Shown piece after piece: positions 5,822 to 6,672 of a stretch of 6,672 nt of DNA. Each line of letters begins with the position of its first letter. The first letter of the stretch is position 1. The notes under the pieces were generated by a model that was given only the letters and a program-made list of their open reading frames with translations, was not told where the DNA came from and did no database searches. Source of the stretch: Candidatus Poribacteria bacterium (GTDB taxonomy: Bacteria; Poribacteria; WGA-4E; WGA-3G); contig VYFM01000647.1 of NCBI GenBank assembly GCA_009842375.1, positions 1 through 6,672 of the forward strand, read 5' to 3'. Both the position numbers and the translations under genes were made by a program.

Positions 5822-6637
5822 TTATCGAGAATCTTTTATTTCGCCCCAAGCAATAGCAAGTTTCTCTTGAGGACTGACAGCAAGACCTTCTGAATTGAAG
5901 TTATGCTCAATTTCATCTTCTGTCAGCACACGATCATAGATTCCTACTTCATCAATCAGACCTTCAAAATATCTTCGTGTAGTTTTACCAATACGTACAG
6001 ATGCCCCAATGAACAAAGGTGATTCTGTTGTAACATCTGTGCCTTCAGAGGCACCTCCCTCAGCATCAAGTTCACCATCAATATAGATCCGAGTCGAATC
6101 CGATCTATCAGCGACAAATACCACATGATGCCAATTTCCATCTACAATATCACTGACAGAATTAAAGTCGATTTTGGGTCCTCCCCCGGCTTCATTTGCT
6201 ATTGTCACCTGTATTTTAGTCTGCACTATTTTCCAAAGAATCCTCGCGTTATTACCTCCATCACCCTTACTAATAATCGTTGATTGCGCGCCATCCAATG
6301 TTGGAGGTTCGTCTACTTTGAACCATGCCATCATTGTAAAATCTTTGTCAACACCAAAATCCAAACTACCGTTCGCAGGTGAGGTAACATCAATAGCATC
6401 TGGTTCCCCTCCGAATTCAAATGCTTTACCAACTTTACCTTTGACATGCTTAGGTGCACCTAATATCGTCCCGTCATTACCCCCTACGAGGTCTTTAACA
6501 ATATCACCGCGAACGTCTGCATCATCAAAACTCCAGTAACTCACTAAACCTTCTTCAACAACTTGGCTTTCAAGCGGAATTGTATTGAAAACCAAAATTG
6601 ATATAACTAATATTAAACAAATTTTTGCATTCATCAT
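5822..6637 (-). CDS. Secreted LamG-domain protein
   Basis: This 271-residue protein has an N-terminal signal peptide: MMNAK, a hydrophobic stretch (about 6-20) and likely cleavage near S24-Q25. A single LamG/concanavalin-like beta-sandwich fills about residues 29-248. Typical strands are GLVSYWSFDD (30-39), FTMMAWFKVDE (100-110), GNWHHVVFVAD (167-177), STRIYIDGEL (181-190) and FEGLIDEVGIYDRVLTEDEI (224-243). LamG domains usually bind glycans or proteins, and no catalytic residues are evident. The tail after 250 (AVSP..KL..AWGEIK) resembles one I recall on many poribacterial LamG proteins. The start has AGAGGA (complement of 6643-6648) five bases before it; the second Met codon is an alternative. 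The gene converges on the sulfatase with 32 bases between stop codons, so it is not part of that operon. Its promoter is probably beyond the window. Confidence 0.85.
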   Translation of the reverse strand: MMNAKICLILVISILVFNTIPLESQVVEEGLVSYWSFDDADVRGDIVKDLVGGNDGTILGAPKHVKGKVGKAFEFGGEPDAIDVTSPANGSLDFGVDKDFTMMAWFKVDEPPTLDGAQSTIISKGDGGNNARILWKIVQTKIQVTIANEAGGGPKIDFNSVSDIVDGNWHHVVFVADRSDSTRIYIDGELDAEGGASEGTDVTTESPLFIGASVRIGKTTRRYFEGLIDEVGIYDRVLTEDEIEHNFNSEGLAVSPQEKLAIAWGEIKDSR

Positions 6638-6672
6638 TTCTATCCTCTATGATATTGAAAATAGTTGTGAAA

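Noticed and set aside
6174..6539. 121-codon ORF on the + strand opposite the LamG gene
   Set aside because: The - strand frame has a signal peptide, ribosome-binding site and LamG fold. The + frame is Pro/Ser/Leu-rich, as expected from a complement.
1..6672. CRISPR array, tRNA, rRNA, transposase or attachment site
   Set aside because: No regularly spaced direct repeats, no tRNA-like T-arm or rRNA signature, no transposase motifs and no terminal inverted repeats with target duplications were seen.

Overview
The window is AT-rich bacterial DNA with four confident protein-coding genes. Three lie head-to-tail on the + strand: a tandem phytanoyl-CoA dioxygenase (PhyH)-like oxygenase, a LamG + GH32-like glycosidase, and a formylglycine-type sulfatase. 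The fourth is on the - strand and encodes a secreted LamG protein. PhyH-like oxygenases, Cys-type sulfatases and LamG proteins with the tail 'AVSP..KL...WGEIK' together resemble what I recall from Candidatus Poribacteria, a marine and sponge-associated lineage; Planctomycetes or Lentisphaerae relatives are the main alternative. This is a judgement from protein style, since there is no marker gene here.

Layout. Positions 1-378 contain no confident gene. They hold several inverted repeats, including a terminator-like hairpin with a short T-run at 81-118, a doubtful 28-residue hydrophobic ORF at 201-287, and a weak promoter candidate just before the first gene. The oxygenase (379-2115), glycosidase-like protein (2200-4272) and sulfatase (4359-5789) follow, with gaps of 84 and 86 bases. 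I see no convincing terminator in either gap, so one transcript is plausible. Each of the three genes has a Shine-Dalgarno-like sequence, but the sulfatase's is oddly spaced. The LamG gene (6637 down to 5822) converges on the sulfatase with only 32 bases between stop codons.

Working together. None of the three + strand proteins has a visible signal peptide, so they probably act in the cytoplasm. A reasonable inference is a pathway that oxidises, deglycosylates and desulfates an imported sulfated sugar or glycoconjugate. The substrate cannot be read from the sequence. The - strand LamG protein is exported and may be unrelated or may bind glycans outside the membrane.

The most interesting feature is that all three enzymes depart from the textbook active site. 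The N-terminal PhyH domain has lost both iron-binding histidines. The C-terminal PhyH domain has H-x-G where H-x-D is usual. The GH32-like protein has Ser at the position of the acid/base Glu. The sulfatase has GPWHLG instead of GKWHLG. Some of these are probably subfamily traits rather than decay, and they make the cluster a candidate for unusual chemistry.
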